64,000 nucleotides of DNA from Lactobacillus kimbladii (lineage in GTDB: Bacteria; Bacillota; Bacilli; Lactobacillales; Lactobacillaceae): positions 1 through 64,000 of the forward strand of contig NZ_KQ034007.1 of assembly GCF_000970755.1 (NCBI RefSeq), written 5' to 3'. Within the stretch, counting starts at the first letter, position 1, and every line of letters begins with the position of its first letter. The notes under the pieces were generated by a model. It worked only from the letters and a program-made list of their open reading frames with translations. It did no database searches and had not been told where the DNA came from. Below are positions 51,804 to 61,377 of the stretch, in pieces. Made by a program: the position numbers and the translations under genes.

Positions 51804-52123
51804 GTTACCATTTCTGTTGACAGTTAATTATGATAACAATTAATTCGGCTTTTGACAAGGCTTTTGTATAAAAAAGTATAAAGAATTCTGCTTAACATTT
51901 GCTTAGGGCAGAATTTGTAGTTATAAAGCTATAGTTTGTTGCTTTTATTTGTTAATTTCATGAAGTCTTGCAAAAGTAAAGTAAGTAGATGAAATACTGT
52001 TGAACCAATGCTTTTGCTGAAAAAGTGCTGGATTAATTGTTTAAAACAATAACAAATACAATAGAATTGACAAATGAAACTGATCTGATATTATATAAAG
52101 GTTTAAGGTCTTTTGACAAACAA

Positions 52124-52156
52124 AAAAGGTAGCAACCAACTGATTACTACCTTTAT
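52124..52156 (-). terminator. Terminator of the second tRNA-Lys
   Basis: On the minus strand GGTAG pairs with CTACC and is followed by TTTTTT just past the tRNA 3-prime end. The 360 bp between the two tRNAs hold nothing else I can support. Confidence 0.75.
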
Positions 52157-52162
52157 TATTAA

Positions 52163-52235
52163 TGGGTGGCCAGGGGTTCGAACCCTGGACCCACGGATTA
52201 AGAGTCCGTTGCTCTGCCAGCTGAGCTAGCCACCC
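52163..52235 (-). tRNA. tRNA-Lys (anticodon CTT), CCA not encoded
   Basis: It has the same cloverleaf and anticodon as the tRNA at 51728 on the same strand, with a G-for-A change in the D-arm and a T-arm change. The 3-prime flank is TTAA, so CCA must be added. Confidence 0.95.
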
Positions 52236-52324
52236 ATAAGCGTTATTACAAATAACCAACGGAGACTATTATGCTATTATTTTCAGTGAAATGCAAGTTT
52301 TTTTATTAAATTTTGATGACTTTT

Positions 52325-52353
52325 TTGGCTAATAAACTAAAAACCAGTATAAT
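52325..52353 (+). promoter_or_regulatory. Promoter of the walR operon
   Basis: TTGGCT, a 17-base spacer and TATAAT (52348-52353) lie just before the walR ribosome site GGGGG. Confidence 0.6.
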
Positions 52354-52375
52354 GATAACAAAAGGGGGCTTTTCG

Positions 52376-53092
52376 ATGTCAAAGAAAATTCTCGTTGTTG
52401 ATGATGAAAAACCGATTTCTGATATTATTAAATTTAATTTGACAAAAGAGGGTTTTGACGTCGACACTGCTTATGATGGTGAAGAAGCTATCAAGAAGGT
52501 TGACGAATACAATCCTGACTTAATGATTTTAGACTTGATGCTACCCAAAAAAGACGGTTTGGATGTAGCGCGTGAAGTAAGACAAACTCATGATATGCCT
52601 ATCATTATGGTGACAGCAAAAGATACTGAAATTGATAAAGTTTTGGGTCTGGAAATGGGCGCAGATGATTATGTGACTAAGCCTTTTTCTAACCGTGAAT
52701 TAGTAGCGCGGGTGAAGGCTAATTTGCGTCGTCGCAATATCGTTAAAAAAGATGAAAGTGCCAGTGAAAATAGTTCAACTAAAAACATTGCTATTGGCAA
52801 TTTAGTCATTATGCCAGATGCTTATATTGTCGAAAAAGAAGGCAAAAAAATCGAACTGACTCACCGTGAATTTGAGTTGCTGTATTATTTAGCGCAGCAT
52901 ATGGATCAGGTGATGACCAGGGAGCATCTTTTACAGACTGTTTGGGGCTATGACTACTTTGGCGATGTCCGGACAGTCGATGTTACTGTACACCGTTTGC
53001 GTGAAAAAATTGAAGATAATCCAATCCAGCCGCAGATTTTAGTAACTCGGCGCGGTGTTGGCTATTATGTAAAACAGCCTAATGAAGACTAG
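52376..53092 (+). CDS. walR: Response regulator WalR (YycF)
   Basis: This 238-residue OmpR/PhoB-type response regulator has a receiver domain with the acidic pocket VVDDE and phospho-acceptor Asp53 ([13 protein letters not shown]), Lys in VTKPFSNRE, and a C-terminal winged helix ending [25 protein letters not shown] at 52376 (MSKKILVV) follows AAAGGGGGC; the open frame extends upstream without a ribosome site. With WalK it controls cell-wall turnover and is essential in relatives. A terminator-like hairpin lies right after its stop. Confidence 0.96.
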   Translation: MSKKILVVDDEKPISDIIKFNLTKEGFDVDTAYDGEEAIKKVDEYNPDLMILDLMLPKKDGLDVAREVRQTHDMPIIMVTAKDTEIDKVLGLEMGADDYVTKPFSNRELVARVKANLRRRNIVKKDESASENSSTKNIAIGNLVIMPDAYIVEKEGKKIELTHREFELLYYLAQHMDQVMTREHLLQTVWGYDYFGDVRTVDVTVHRLREKIEDNPIQPQILVTRRGVGYYVKQPNED

Positions 53093-53094
53093 CA

Positions 53095-53140
53095 AAGAAA
53101 GCCCCGCAATGTTTAGCAAGCGCGGCTTTCTTTTTATTTT
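53095..53140 (+). terminator. Terminator-like hairpin between walR and walK
   Basis: AAGAAAGCCCCGC pairs with GCGCGGCTTTCTT (one mismatch) around a 12-base loop and is followed by TTTTATTTTATTTT. It begins three bases past the walR stop codon. It would lower walK and downstream expression unless read through. Confidence 0.75.
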
Positions 53141-53153
53141 ATTTTGTAAAGCT

Positions 53154-55007
53154 ATGAAAAAAATCAAGAATAAGTTTAAACATTTAACTATTTCTATTAA
53201 TACCACTTTAGCTATCGTGTTTATGGCGATGATTATTGCCACAATTGAAGTTATCGGTGCTTATTTTACGCGCCAATTGGAACAAAACAGTATTGACAAT
53301 TTTCAATCTTCAATTCAGGTTTTGCCCATTGTATCCAATCAGCTGTCGACACAGTTAGTAAAGGATAATAAACATACTGACAGCAACTTGAATAGGATTG
53401 TTAACGATTATAGCAGTGGTATTGGCACAATTAGTGAAATTATTGTGGTGGATAATAAGGACATTATTCGTGCAGTCTCAAATTTAAATGATAAAAATCG
53501 TATTGGCCAACGAGTTAATAATACTCTGGTAAAGCAGGTAACTTCCACTGGTAGGCAGGCAACTAAAGTAGTTAATAATCACGGCGACTACATGGTGCAG
53601 GTTACTCCTTTAAATGCGGGTAACGGATCCGCTAATACTGTTGGCGCCATTTATGTGCGCGCGTCGATGCAGGGAGTTTTTAATGACTTGCGCAATATTT
53701 CACTGATGTTCCTGGTTACTTCTTTAATTGCGGCAGTAATGGGTGCCATTTTATCGCTAGTTGTTTCCCATGCGATTACTAAACCGATTGAAGAAATGCA
53801 AAGGCAAGCTCTTAGTATTGCTGACGGTGACTATTCAAGTCAAGTAAAGATCTATTCAAATGATGAGCTGGGTCAATTAGGACAGGCTTTTAATACGTTA
53901 TCTGTCAGAATTGAACGCTCACAAGAAGAATCTGAAAGTGAGCAGCGCAGACTAGACAGCGTCCTGTCTCATATGAGTGACGGGGTTCTTGCTACTGACA
54001 GGCACGGCAATGTTAACGTTGTTAACCAAATGGCGCTCAACTTTTTAAACCAAACAGAAGATGGAATTATTAATAAGCCGATTGCTGAAGTCCTAGGTCT
54101 GGAAGAGTCTTCACAGGATCTGATTGGTAGCCAAAAGGGCATTGTGATTACAATTGGCCAGGGAACACGTGATGAAGTCATTTTACATGCCAGCTTTTCT
54201 CTTATTAAAAGGGTGACTGGTTTTGTCTCCGGTAGTGTTTGCGTTTTGCATGATATTACTGAACAACAGAAAAATGAGAATTCACAAAAGCAGTTTGTCT
54301 CTAATGTCTCTCATGAGTTGCGTACCCCGCTTACCAGTCTGCACGCGTACATTGAAACTTTAAATGAAGGGGCCTGGAAAGATCCCAATGTTGCTCCTAA
54401 ATTTTTACAGGTAACACAAGAAGAAACCGAGCGCATGATCCGAATGATTAGTGAGCTTCTCAGCTTGTCGCGCATGGATAGAGGAGTTTCTAAAGTTGAT
54501 GTGGAATGGGTTAACTTTAATGACTTTGTAGCTCATATCCTTGATCGCTTTGACATGATTGTCAAAACGGATAAAAAAGAAAACAAAAAATATACTATTA
54601 AGCGTGAGTTGGGCACACAGGCATTGTGGGTAGAAATCGATACAGATAAGTTTGCCCAAGTAATCGATAATATTATGAACAATGCTATTAAATATTCACC
54701 TGATGGTGGCGTGATCACAGTGAAACTTCATTCTGAACAAAAGCGGATTGTTCTCAGTATTGCTGATCAAGGTTTAGGCATTCCACGTGAAGATCTGACT
54801 AAAATCTTTGATCGCTTTTACCGCGTTGATAAAGCTCGCTCACGGGCTCAAGGCGGCACTGGTCTAGGTCTTGCGATTGCTAAAGAAATTGTGGAGGAAC
54901 ATCACGGTCATATTTGGGCCAATAGTAGTGAAGGCAACGGCTCTACTTTTTATATTGCACTGCCTTATGAACCAATGAGCGAAGGGGATGATTGGGATGA
55001 AGTCTAA
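53154..55007 (+). CDS. walK: Sensor histidine kinase WalK (YycG)
   Basis: This 617-residue kinase has a first membrane segment at 13-36, an extracellular sensor (about 37-180), a second segment at about 180-205, HAMP, PAS (about 260-370), and HisKA with His387 in VSHELRTPL. Its HATPase carries NNAIKYSPDGG, DQGLGIPREDL and GGTGLGLAIAKEI. The ATG at 53154 is chosen over 53082 because the extra 24 codons would run through the terminator hairpin. It phosphorylates WalR in response to wall status. Confidence 0.95.
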   Translation: MKKIKNKFKHLTISINTTLAIVFMAMIIATIEVIGAYFTRQLEQNSIDNFQSSIQVLPIVSNQLSTQLVKDNKHTDSNLNRIVNDYSSGIGTISEIIVVDNKDIIRAVSNLNDKNRIGQRVNNTLVKQVTSTGRQATKVVNNHGDYMVQVTPLNAGNGSANTVGAIYVRASMQGVFNDLRNISLMFLVTSLIAAVMGAILSLVVSHAITKPIEEMQRQALSIADGDYSSQVKIYSNDELGQLGQAFNTLSVRIERSQEESESEQRRLDSVLSHMSDGVLATDRHGNVNVVNQMALNFLNQTEDGIINKPIAEVLGLEESSQDLIGSQKGIVITIGQGTRDEVILHASFSLIKRVTGFVSGSVCVLHDITEQQKNENSQKQFVSNVSHELRTPLTSLHAYIETLNEGAWKDPNVAPKFLQVTQEETERMIRMISELLSLSRMDRGVSKVDVEWVNFNDFVAHILDRFDMIVKTDKKENKKYTIKRELGTQALWVEIDTDKFAQVIDNIMNNAIKYSPDGGVITVKLHSEQKRIVLSIADQGLGIPREDLTKIFDRFYRVDKARSRAQGGTGLGLAIAKEIVEEHHGHIWANSSEGNGSTFYIALPYEPMSEGDDWDEV

Positions 55008-56331
55008 ATTTAAGCTCAGCGATGCGTTGCTTTTACTGGGGACGGTGGCTGTTTTCGTTCTCTCAATCGTTCTCTGGATTTTTATCATGACCAATGACCA
55101 GTATTTTAATCATATTAATCAAACAAACAGAGTAACTGAACAGGCAAAAAATAGGCGTGGCCGCATTGTTTCCAACCTGTATATCCCCACTAATTCTTAT
55201 GGATTTAGAAACGGTCAGTTATACCGTTTATATGATGCTAAAAAGAATTTGCCCCTGGAATTTGTCAAAGAAATAAAAGGGGTAAGATACCGTAGTATTA
55301 ATAAAATTAGCACTGGGAAAACGCAGTATGAAAAAATGCTGCATGATGAAAATTGTATTCAGCTAAGCTTTCCTAAAGAAGTTAGCATCAACTTGTTTAC
55401 TAGGAAAAATGTTAGAAAAAATGATGTGCAATTTCGACGTGTCTTTGTGACAGACAGCAATAATTACCTTTATCTGGGGAATGATAAGACTTATACCGTT
55501 TACCGGGTTCATTTAATTAAAGGCAATTTTTCTAAACTACGCAATTATGCCAGCAGGGCTCAAGGCAGAATTCCAGTGGAGTTTGTACGTTTCAAAAATT
55601 GTTATGAGGTATTCTTTACTAAGCAAGACCATTGGAAAATATACAGCTATCTTACTAATACCCAAACTGATTCATATTTTGTATCTCGGCTCCTAGGTAC
55701 TACTAACGTGACAACTCGCTCTAATAAAAAGGGCTGGACTACGTACTCGCTAAATTACTATACCAATTTGCGCGTCCCTAAGGCCAAAACTGAACGACAT
55801 GATTTTCACTATACCCGTTATGAGAAGCGTAAAGACATATCGCTTAATGATCAGCTTTTAGAGAGCGTAGATTTTGTTCATAAATTAGGTTTAAGCGAGC
55901 AGGATTTGCGTTACTTTGATACTATAAATGATTCTATAAGCTACATTAACTATATTGAAGGCATACCAGTCTTTTGGGATAAAAATAATCCGCAGGTTGC
56001 AACAACTTTCACTGAAGATGCTGTAAAAGTTGATTTTAATAATACGGATTTGCAAATTCCAATACCTTTTGATGGGCAAACGAAAACTTTGCCGACAAGT
56101 ACAGCAGTGATGCAAAGATTAGTAAATGCCGGTATGAGAAAAAATGAAATTCAACGTATAATAGTAGCCTTTAAGGTTGAAAAGGACAAATCACACGACC
56201 ACTTGGTTAACTTGGTACCAGGATATTATGTTAAAGCATATGATGAGTGGAAGAGTTTAGCCGAATGGGAGAAAGTAGATTTTCTTGCCCTGAATAAATA
56301 TAGGCAGACATTAACGGAAGAAGGGAAGTAA
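54997..56331 (+). CDS. yycH: WalK regulator YycH (WalH)
   Basis: The 444-residue protein has one N-terminal membrane segment (ALLLLGTVAVFVLSIVLWIFIM) and an extracellular YycH domain. It overlaps the walK end by 11 bp. ATG at 54997 follows GAAGGGG; an ATG at 54988 is inside that site. Together with YycI it modulates WalK at the membrane. Gene order walR-walK-yycH-yycI-walJ confirms identity. Confidence 0.93.
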   Translation: MKSKFKLSDALLLLGTVAVFVLSIVLWIFIMTNDQYFNHINQTNRVTEQAKNRRGRIVSNLYIPTNSYGFRNGQLYRLYDAKKNLPLEFVKEIKGVRYRSINKISTGKTQYEKMLHDENCIQLSFPKEVSINLFTRKNVRKNDVQFRRVFVTDSNNYLYLGNDKTYTVYRVHLIKGNFSKLRNYASRAQGRIPVEFVRFKNCYEVFFTKQDHWKIYSYLTNTQTDSYFVSRLLGTTNVTTRSNKKGWTTYSLNYYTNLRVPKAKTERHDFHYTRYEKRKDISLNDQLLESVDFVHKLGLSEQDLRYFDTINDSISYINYIEGIPVFWDKNNPQVATTFTEDAVKVDFNNTDLQIPIPFDGQTKTLPTSTAVMQRLVNAGMRKNEIQRIIVAFKVEKDKSHDHLVNLVPGYYVKAYDEWKSLAEWEKVDFLALNKYRQTLTEEGK

Positions 56332-56332
56332 G

Positions 56333-57160
56333 ATGGACCGTAAAAGAATAGAATGGTTGTTTTTCATTGTTTTCTTGTTAATCGATATTTATTTAGGAAT
56401 TGAAATTTGGCGTTCGCCTATTAGTTTGAGCAATACTGCCGGTTCTACTGCAACGAGCATTCGTGCTGAGATGCGTGCTGATGGTATTGATGTGCCATTG
56501 CATATTTCACATAAACAACAGTCCGGCTATTATTTAGCCGTTAAAAATCGTGACTATCTTTCTGGTAAAAGCAGTGGTCTCACACAAGTTGCTACACATT
56601 ATTCCAAAAGTGACAATTCTTTGACTGGTACACCCAAATCTATGATTTTGCTCAGTGGCAATCGTAAAAATAATATGCAGCAGCTGGAGGATTTTAAAAA
56701 TGATCCTAAAAATGTTCCTTATGGTAAAACATTTAAGTTTGAACCCAGCATGTCTGGTGACAATACCTATTGTTATGTGCAAAATACCGATTACGGCCGC
56801 ATTTATGACAGTGACGCGCAATTAACAATTAATGTGCGCGATAATCAAATTACTAACTATACTATTTCTTATATGGGCCCTATTAAAGCAGTTCGAGAAC
56901 CGCAGTTAATTATCAGTGCGTGGCATGCTGTTAAGGCCATGTATACTGACAGGGAAATTGCCAACAATTCACGGGTAATGCGGGTTAGTTTAGGCTATTC
57001 TAGATTGACAGATGTTCGTGGCAGCACAATTTTATTACCTACATGGTTAATTCAAGTTGAAAATAAAACTACTAAGAACATCACTGTTAAAAGAGTTAAT
57101 GCATTTACAGCACAAATCTTGCAGGGCAGCTCATATAATGTTAATGTACAGAAAAATTAG
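56333..57160 (+). CDS. yycI: WalK regulator YycI (WalI)
   Basis: The 275-residue protein has an N-terminal membrane segment (IEWLFFIVFLLIDIYLGIEIW) followed by an extracellular YycH/YycI-fold domain. It starts one base after the yycH stop codon. It forms a complex with YycH and WalK in relatives. The weak sequence signature is compensated by its invariant position in the operon. Confidence 0.92.
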   Translation: MDRKRIEWLFFIVFLLIDIYLGIEIWRSPISLSNTAGSTATSIRAEMRADGIDVPLHISHKQQSGYYLAVKNRDYLSGKSSGLTQVATHYSKSDNSLTGTPKSMILLSGNRKNNMQQLEDFKNDPKNVPYGKTFKFEPSMSGDNTYCYVQNTDYGRIYDSDAQLTINVRDNQITNYTISYMGPIKAVREPQLIISAWHAVKAMYTDREIANNSRVMRVSLGYSRLTDVRGSTILLPTWLIQVENKTTKNITVKRVNAFTAQILQGSSYNVNVQKN

Positions 57161-57174
57161 GAAGGGATAATGCG

Positions 57175-57972
57175 GTGCAAGTTTCTGTTTTAGCCAGCGG
57201 TTCGACTGGTAACACCAGCTTAATTGAAACTGGTCAGCATAAAATTTTAATGGATGCAGGTTTATCAGGTAAAAAAATTAAGACTTTATTGAGTGAAGTT
57301 GGCGTTGACATTAAAGACATTGACATGGTCTTTTTAAGTCATGATCATTCAGATCACAGCAAAGGACTGGGAGTTTTAATGCGTCGCTACCCTCAAATTG
57401 CTGCTTTTGCCAACAGTGGTACTTGGGAATATTTAACTGAAACACAAAAAATTGGGCAAATACCGGTTGAACAAATTAATATTATTGAGCCGGGGCAAAC
57501 CAAGACTTTTGGCGATTTGGATGTGACAGCATTTGCGACTAGTCACGATGCGGCCCAGCCGCAATATTACGTTTTCACCAGTGGCGGTAAGCGCATCGCT
57601 TTTTTGACAGATACCGGCTATGTCTCTCGTAAAGTAAAAAGCGTGATTGAAGATGCGGATGCCTATCTCATGGAGTTTAATTATGATGATATGATGTTGC
57701 GCAATGGTCCATATTCCTGGAGCTTAAAACAACGCATTTTGTCAGATGTCGGACATTTATCAAATGATGATGCCGGGCAGGCTTTGCTCGATGTGGTGAC
57801 AAGTAAAACCGAACACATTTTTTTAGCACATAGAAGTCAGCATAATAATACAGCAAAATTGGCTTATAATGCTGCTAAAAAAATAATGGTTGACGGGGAT
57901 GCTAACTTGCCGAGTGATGTTAAAATTGTTCTGACCGATCCGATCCAGCCAACTAATTTAGTACAAATTTAA
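57175..57972 (+). CDS. walJ: MBL-fold hydrolase WalJ (YycJ)
   Basis: The 265-residue metallo-beta-lactamase-fold protein has metal ligands in LSHDHSDHSKGLG, a second His in ATSHDA, Asp in LTDTGYV and His near the end in FLAHRSQHNN. The start is GTG at 57175, shortly after AGGAAGGG. Relatives are 5-prime to 3-prime exonucleases tied to cell division and DNA handling. It ends the conserved walR operon block. Confidence 0.93.
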   Translation: MQVSVLASGSTGNTSLIETGQHKILMDAGLSGKKIKTLLSEVGVDIKDIDMVFLSHDHSDHSKGLGVLMRRYPQIAAFANSGTWEYLTETQKIGQIPVEQINIIEPGQTKTFGDLDVTAFATSHDAAQPQYYVFTSGGKRIAFLTDTGYVSRKVKSVIEDADAYLMEFNYDDMMLRNGPYSWSLKQRILSDVGHLSNDDAGQALLDVVTSKTEHIFLAHRSQHNNTAKLAYNAAKKIMVDGDANLPSDVKIVLTDPIQPTNLVQI

Positions 57973-58035
57973 GGAAACTTTTTATCTTTTTTCAAGATTT
58001 GTTAGTATAGTAAAAAGATGTGTAAAGGAGATTAA

Positions 58036-59244
58036 ATGATGAATAATCAAAACTCTGGTCATCAGCAGCATGGTTTTATGAAAACTGCTATTGTTGGTGT
58101 TGTTGCCGGATTAATCGGTGGTGGTGCTTCATATGTGGCCTTAGATCAAATTAATAACGCTAATATGAATAATAATGCTGAAACTAGTATTAGTTCAAAT
58201 AGTGCCAAGACTTCCAGAAATAGTGCCAAAACCAGCGGAACAATGACGCCGGCTTATAATGATGTCAAAGGTGCTGTGGTTTCAGTTATTAATATGAAAC
58301 GGCAATCAAGCAGCAGCAACTCGATTTTCGATATTTTTGGCGATGACGATAATGACAATAAAGGCAAGGGGAAATTGCAGACCTATAGCGAGGGCTCAGG
58401 CGTAATCTACCAGAGATCTGGCAATAAAGGCTATATTGTAACTAATAATCACGTTGTTTCTGGCAGTGACAAAGTGCAAGTCATGCTGTCCAATGGCAAA
58501 ACAGTTAATGCACGTATTGTGGGTACGGATGCTACAACGGACTTGGCTGTTCTTTCCATTGATAGCAGCTATGTAACTCAAACAGCTGAATTTGGCGATT
58601 CTAAGAGTTTACAGGCTGGTCAAACGGTAATTGCAGTTGGTTCTCCTCTTGGCAGCGAATACGCTTCTACGGTTACTCAAGGAATAGTTTCGGCTCCGGC
58701 ACGAAGTATCACTACTTCTTCTGCTAATCAGCAGACGGTTATTCAAACGGATGCCGCTATTAATCCGGGTAATTCGGGTGGTGCCCTAGTCAATTCTGCG
58801 GGGCAAGTGATTGGTATCAACTCAATGAAGCTTTCGCAATCAAGTGACGGTACATCAGTTGAAGGCATGGGTTTTGCCATTCCGTCCAATGAAGTGGTAA
58901 CTATAGTTAATCAACTGGTTAAAAAAGGCAAGATTGTCCGTCCTCAACTAGGTGTTAAAGTGATTGCTTTGCAAGGCATACCTTACAGTAACAGAAAGCA
59001 ACTTAACATTAAGTCCAATCTGAAAAATGGTATTTACATTGCTTCTGTTTCTAAGCACAGTGCAGCGTCTGCGGCAGGAATTAAAACTGGTGATGTAATT
59101 ATCAAAGTTGACAACAAATCTGTGTCAGATGTAGCTTCGTTACACAGTATTTTGTATAATCACAAAGTCGGAGATACCATCAATTTGACCATTAACCGTA
59201 ACGGCAAAGAGATTAATTTACGCGTAAAATTACAATCTGATTAA
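58036..59244 (+). CDS. htrA: Membrane-anchored serine protease HtrA
   Basis: The 402-residue protein has an N-terminal membrane anchor (AIVGVVAGLIGGGASYVAL), a low-complexity linker, a trypsin-like domain with His139 (VTNNHVV), Asp169 (TTDLAVL) and Ser247 (NPGNSGGAL), and one C-terminal PDZ domain (GIYIASVSKHSAASAAGI). It degrades misfolded or processed exported proteins at the outer face of the membrane. AAAGGAGATT precedes the ATG. It lies in the usual place after walJ. Confidence 0.95.
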   Translation: MMNNQNSGHQQHGFMKTAIVGVVAGLIGGGASYVALDQINNANMNNNAETSISSNSAKTSRNSAKTSGTMTPAYNDVKGAVVSVINMKRQSSSSNSIFDIFGDDDNDNKGKGKLQTYSEGSGVIYQRSGNKGYIVTNNHVVSGSDKVQVMLSNGKTVNARIVGTDATTDLAVLSIDSSYVTQTAEFGDSKSLQAGQTVIAVGSPLGSEYASTVTQGIVSAPARSITTSSANQQTVIQTDAAINPGNSGGALVNSAGQVIGINSMKLSQSSDGTSVEGMGFAIPSNEVVTIVNQLVKKGKIVRPQLGVKVIALQGIPYSNRKQLNIKSNLKNGIYIASVSKHSAASAAGIKTGDVIIKVDNKSVSDVASLHSILYNHKVGDTINLTINRNGKEINLRVKLQSD

Positions 59245-59271
59245 GCAAATAATATTCTAGAATTAAGTGAT

Positions 59272-59318
59272 AAAAAGGCTATACTATGCGATTTCAAACA
59301 TAAGTATAGTCTTTTTCT
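59272..59318 (+). terminator. Intrinsic terminator after htrA
   Basis: AAAAGGCTATACT and AGTATAGTCTTTT pair (one mismatch) around a loop and are followed by TTTC. Confidence 0.82.
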
Positions 59319-59401
59319 TAACATTAATACTGGGAAACATAAAAAAGTTCGAAATTTATTGCTGTCAAGCAAAAAACATAGCTAAAAATCTTGTTGACAA
59401 T

Positions 59402-59693
59402 TGTGGATAACTTTGTGGATTGTGCATAAAATGCGAAAAAACGGTTGGGATAAATTGTGGATAACCTGTGAATTGTGTGTAAATAATAGTGAAATTTAAT
59501 TAGTACAAACAGTTGTTCAAGGCTTAACAGCAGTATTTGAGGTCCAAAAGTTTGTGAAAAGCAACTATGAAAAATCTGTATGTGGGTAAATTAAGGATGA
59601 TAAATACCAAAAAATTTTCAAAACACAATTTGTTCGCTTACTAAAGGTCAAAACCACAAAATGTAGTTTTGAGCTTTACACAGTTGTGGAAAA
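59402..59693. other. Cluster of DnaA-box-like sequences
   Basis: TTATCCACA occurs twice exactly on the minus strand (59402-59410 and 59456-59464). CAATCCACA lies at 59414-59422 and TTTTCCACA at 59685-59693. The 490-bp gap between htrA and rlmH is otherwise A+T-rich and gene-free. Such clusters mark oriC or DnaA-controlled sites; rlmH is origin-proximal in many Firmicutes. Confidence 0.6.
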
Positions 59694-59735
59694 AGCAAGT
59701 GGAAACTTTGGGAATTGGGGGATAAAATAGCTATT

Positions 59736-60215
59736 ATGAATATTAAAATTGTTTGTGTAGGCAAGTTAAAAGAAAAATATTTTAAAGATGCAATCGCTGA
59801 ATATCAAAAAAGGCTGAGTAGGTTTGCTAAAGTGCAGGTGGTTGAGGTGGCCGATGAGAAGGCACCGGAAAAGTTTAGTCAAGCAGAACAAAATAGCGTT
59901 AAAGAAATAGAAGGAAAAAGAATCCTGAGTAAAATCAAGGATAAAGAATATGTTTTTGTGACTGCAATAAAGGGAAAGCAGAGAAGCAGTGAAAAATTCG
60001 CGCGGGAACTAAAGGATCTGGCCACCTACGGACATTCGGATTTGACTTTTGTAATTGGAGGCAGTTTGGGCACCAGCCCGGAAGTAAACAAGCGGGCCAA
60101 TGATCTGCTGAGTTTTGGCGAATTGACTTTGCCACACCAGTTGATGCGGGTAGTTTTGATTGAACAAATCTATCGCGCATTTATGATTAACAGTGGCAGC
60201 CCGTATCATAAGTAA
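59736..60215 (+). CDS. rlmH: 23S rRNA pseudouridine-1915 N3-methyltransferase RlmH
   Basis: The 159-residue SPOUT methyltransferase begins [16 protein letters not shown]. It has the knot region [33 protein letters not shown] and the invariant end GSPYHK. ATG at 59736 gives the exact family length; the open frame starts earlier at a TTG. It methylates pseudouridine 1915 in helix 69 of 23S rRNA. In staphylococci the end of this gene is the SCCmec insertion site. I see no inserted element here. Confidence 0.96.
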   Translation: MNIKIVCVGKLKEKYFKDAIAEYQKRLSRFAKVQVVEVADEKAPEKFSQAEQNSVKEIEGKRILSKIKDKEYVFVTAIKGKQRSSEKFARELKDLATYGHSDLTFVIGGSLGTSPEVNKRANDLLSFGELTLPHQLMRVVLIEQIYRAFMINSGSPYHK

Positions 60216-60281
60216 ACCAAATGGCATTTTAAAAAGTGTATAGGATTGATTTTTAAAATATATTTAGGATGGAATTTTAGT

Positions 60282-61262
60282 ATGAAAAAAATTGGAATCC
60301 GTGAAGTTGCTGAAGAAGCACAAGTTTCCACAGCTACAGTTTCGCGAGTTTTAAATAATAGGGGCTATATTAGCAAGGAAACTCGTGATAAAGTCCAGGC
60401 AGCTATGAAAAAATTAGAGTATTATCCCAACGATCTGGCTCGTGCTCTTTACCAAAAAAGAACATATACGGTCGGTGTTATTTTTCCGTCAAATGTTCAT
60501 CCTTTCCAAGCTGAATTAATACAGGATATAGAATATTTATTATCCCAAAAAGGCTATAAAATGCTTCTTTGCAACAGTCTAAATAATCCTCAAAAAGAAA
60601 TTGATTATTTGACAATGCTCCGTAAAAATCAAGTAGACGGCATTATTGTTGGCACGCATAATAAGCATGTTTCAGGCTATCAAAATTCTAAATTGCCCAT
60701 AGTTGCAATTGACCGTGACTTGGGTGAAAATACTACAACTGTAGCTTGTGATAATTATGCTGGTGGTAAAATGGCGGTGCAATTGTTAATTGACCGTGGG
60801 TGTAGGCAGATACTGGATATTAGGGGCGATAGTTCGGTCAAATTGCCGGCTAACGATCGCTCAACTGCATATTTAGATTTGATGAAAAAGAATAATTTAC
60901 CTGAAAATGTTCTGGAAGTACCATTTGTGTGGAGTGCTGCTAAAAAGAAAGAAACTATTGAAAATTATTTGCAGAGCCATCCCCAAATCGATGGCATTTT
61001 TGCTGGAGATGACTTGTTAGCTTCATTAGCTATTTTTTATCTAGAGATGCATGATAAAAGAGTACCAGAAGATGTCAAAGTTATCGGCTTTGATGGGGCA
61101 AAGCAAACTTTGTTATATAATCCCAGATTAACAACAATCAGACAACCAATTGGTCAAATAGCACAGGTAGCAACAGAAAAATTAATAAATAAAATTAACG
61201 GCAAAAAAGAAACAGATCGCCTTGACCTTCCTGTAAGCCTTTATATAGGGCATACAGTCTAA
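60282..61262 (+). CDS. LacI-family regulator of the GH32-PTS operon
   Basis: The 326-residue protein has an N-terminal LacI HTH (IREVAEEAQVSTATVSRVLN, hinge LARALYQKRTYTVGVIFPS) and a sugar-binding-type effector domain. ATG at 60282 follows AGGATGGAAT. Two matching operator-like sites lie just upstream of the next operon, so it probably represses beta-fructosidase and PTS genes until sucrose or a phosphate of it is present. It resembles ScrR-type regulators in context. Confidence 0.88.
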   Translation: MKKIGIREVAEEAQVSTATVSRVLNNRGYISKETRDKVQAAMKKLEYYPNDLARALYQKRTYTVGVIFPSNVHPFQAELIQDIEYLLSQKGYKMLLCNSLNNPQKEIDYLTMLRKNQVDGIIVGTHNKHVSGYQNSKLPIVAIDRDLGENTTTVACDNYAGGKMAVQLLIDRGCRQILDIRGDSSVKLPANDRSTAYLDLMKKNNLPENVLEVPFVWSAAKKKETIENYLQSHPQIDGIFAGDDLLASLAIFYLEMHDKRVPEDVKVIGFDGAKQTLLYNPRLTTIRQPIGQIAQVATEKLINKINGKKETDRLDLPVSLYIGHTV

Positions 61263-61268
61263 TAATTA

Positions 61269-61293
61269 CCAGTTTTTTTTAACTGGCTTTTTT
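61269..61293 (+). terminator. Intrinsic terminator after the LacI gene
   Basis: CCAGTT, six T, AACTGG, C and six T form a compact terminator directly after the regulator stop codon. Confidence 0.82.
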
Positions 61294-61304
61294 AATTTTA
61301 CATA

Positions 61305-61335
61305 TGTAACCGGTTGACATATGTAACGGGTTGCA
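61305..61335. promoter_or_regulatory. Tandem LacI-type operators
   Basis: TGTAACCGGTTGACA at 61305-61319 and TGTAACGGGTTGCA at 61322-61335 are near-copies built around a CCGG-like centre, typical of LacI-family sites. The first overlaps the -35 box and the second fills the promoter spacer. Binding would block transcription of the GH32-PTS operon. Confidence 0.7.
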
Positions 61336-61342
61336 GTATATT
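61314..61342 (+). promoter_or_regulatory. Promoter of the GH32-PTS operon
   Basis: TTGACA (61314-61319), 17 bases and TATATT (61337-61342). It is overlapped by both LacI-type operators. Confidence 0.72.
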
Positions 61343-61377
61343 CAATAGTAAATGTAAGTGCTAACAAGGAGGAAACG

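Noticed and set aside
53082-53153. Longer WalK N-terminus beginning inside walR
   Set aside because: The extra 24 codons run through the terminator-like hairpin and lack a ribosome site; the ATG at 53154 gives the normal WalK start.
60190-60245. Insertion at the 3-prime end of rlmH (SCC-like)
   Set aside because: The gene end is intact and followed directly by a LacI-family gene; no recombinase or repeated att sequence is present.
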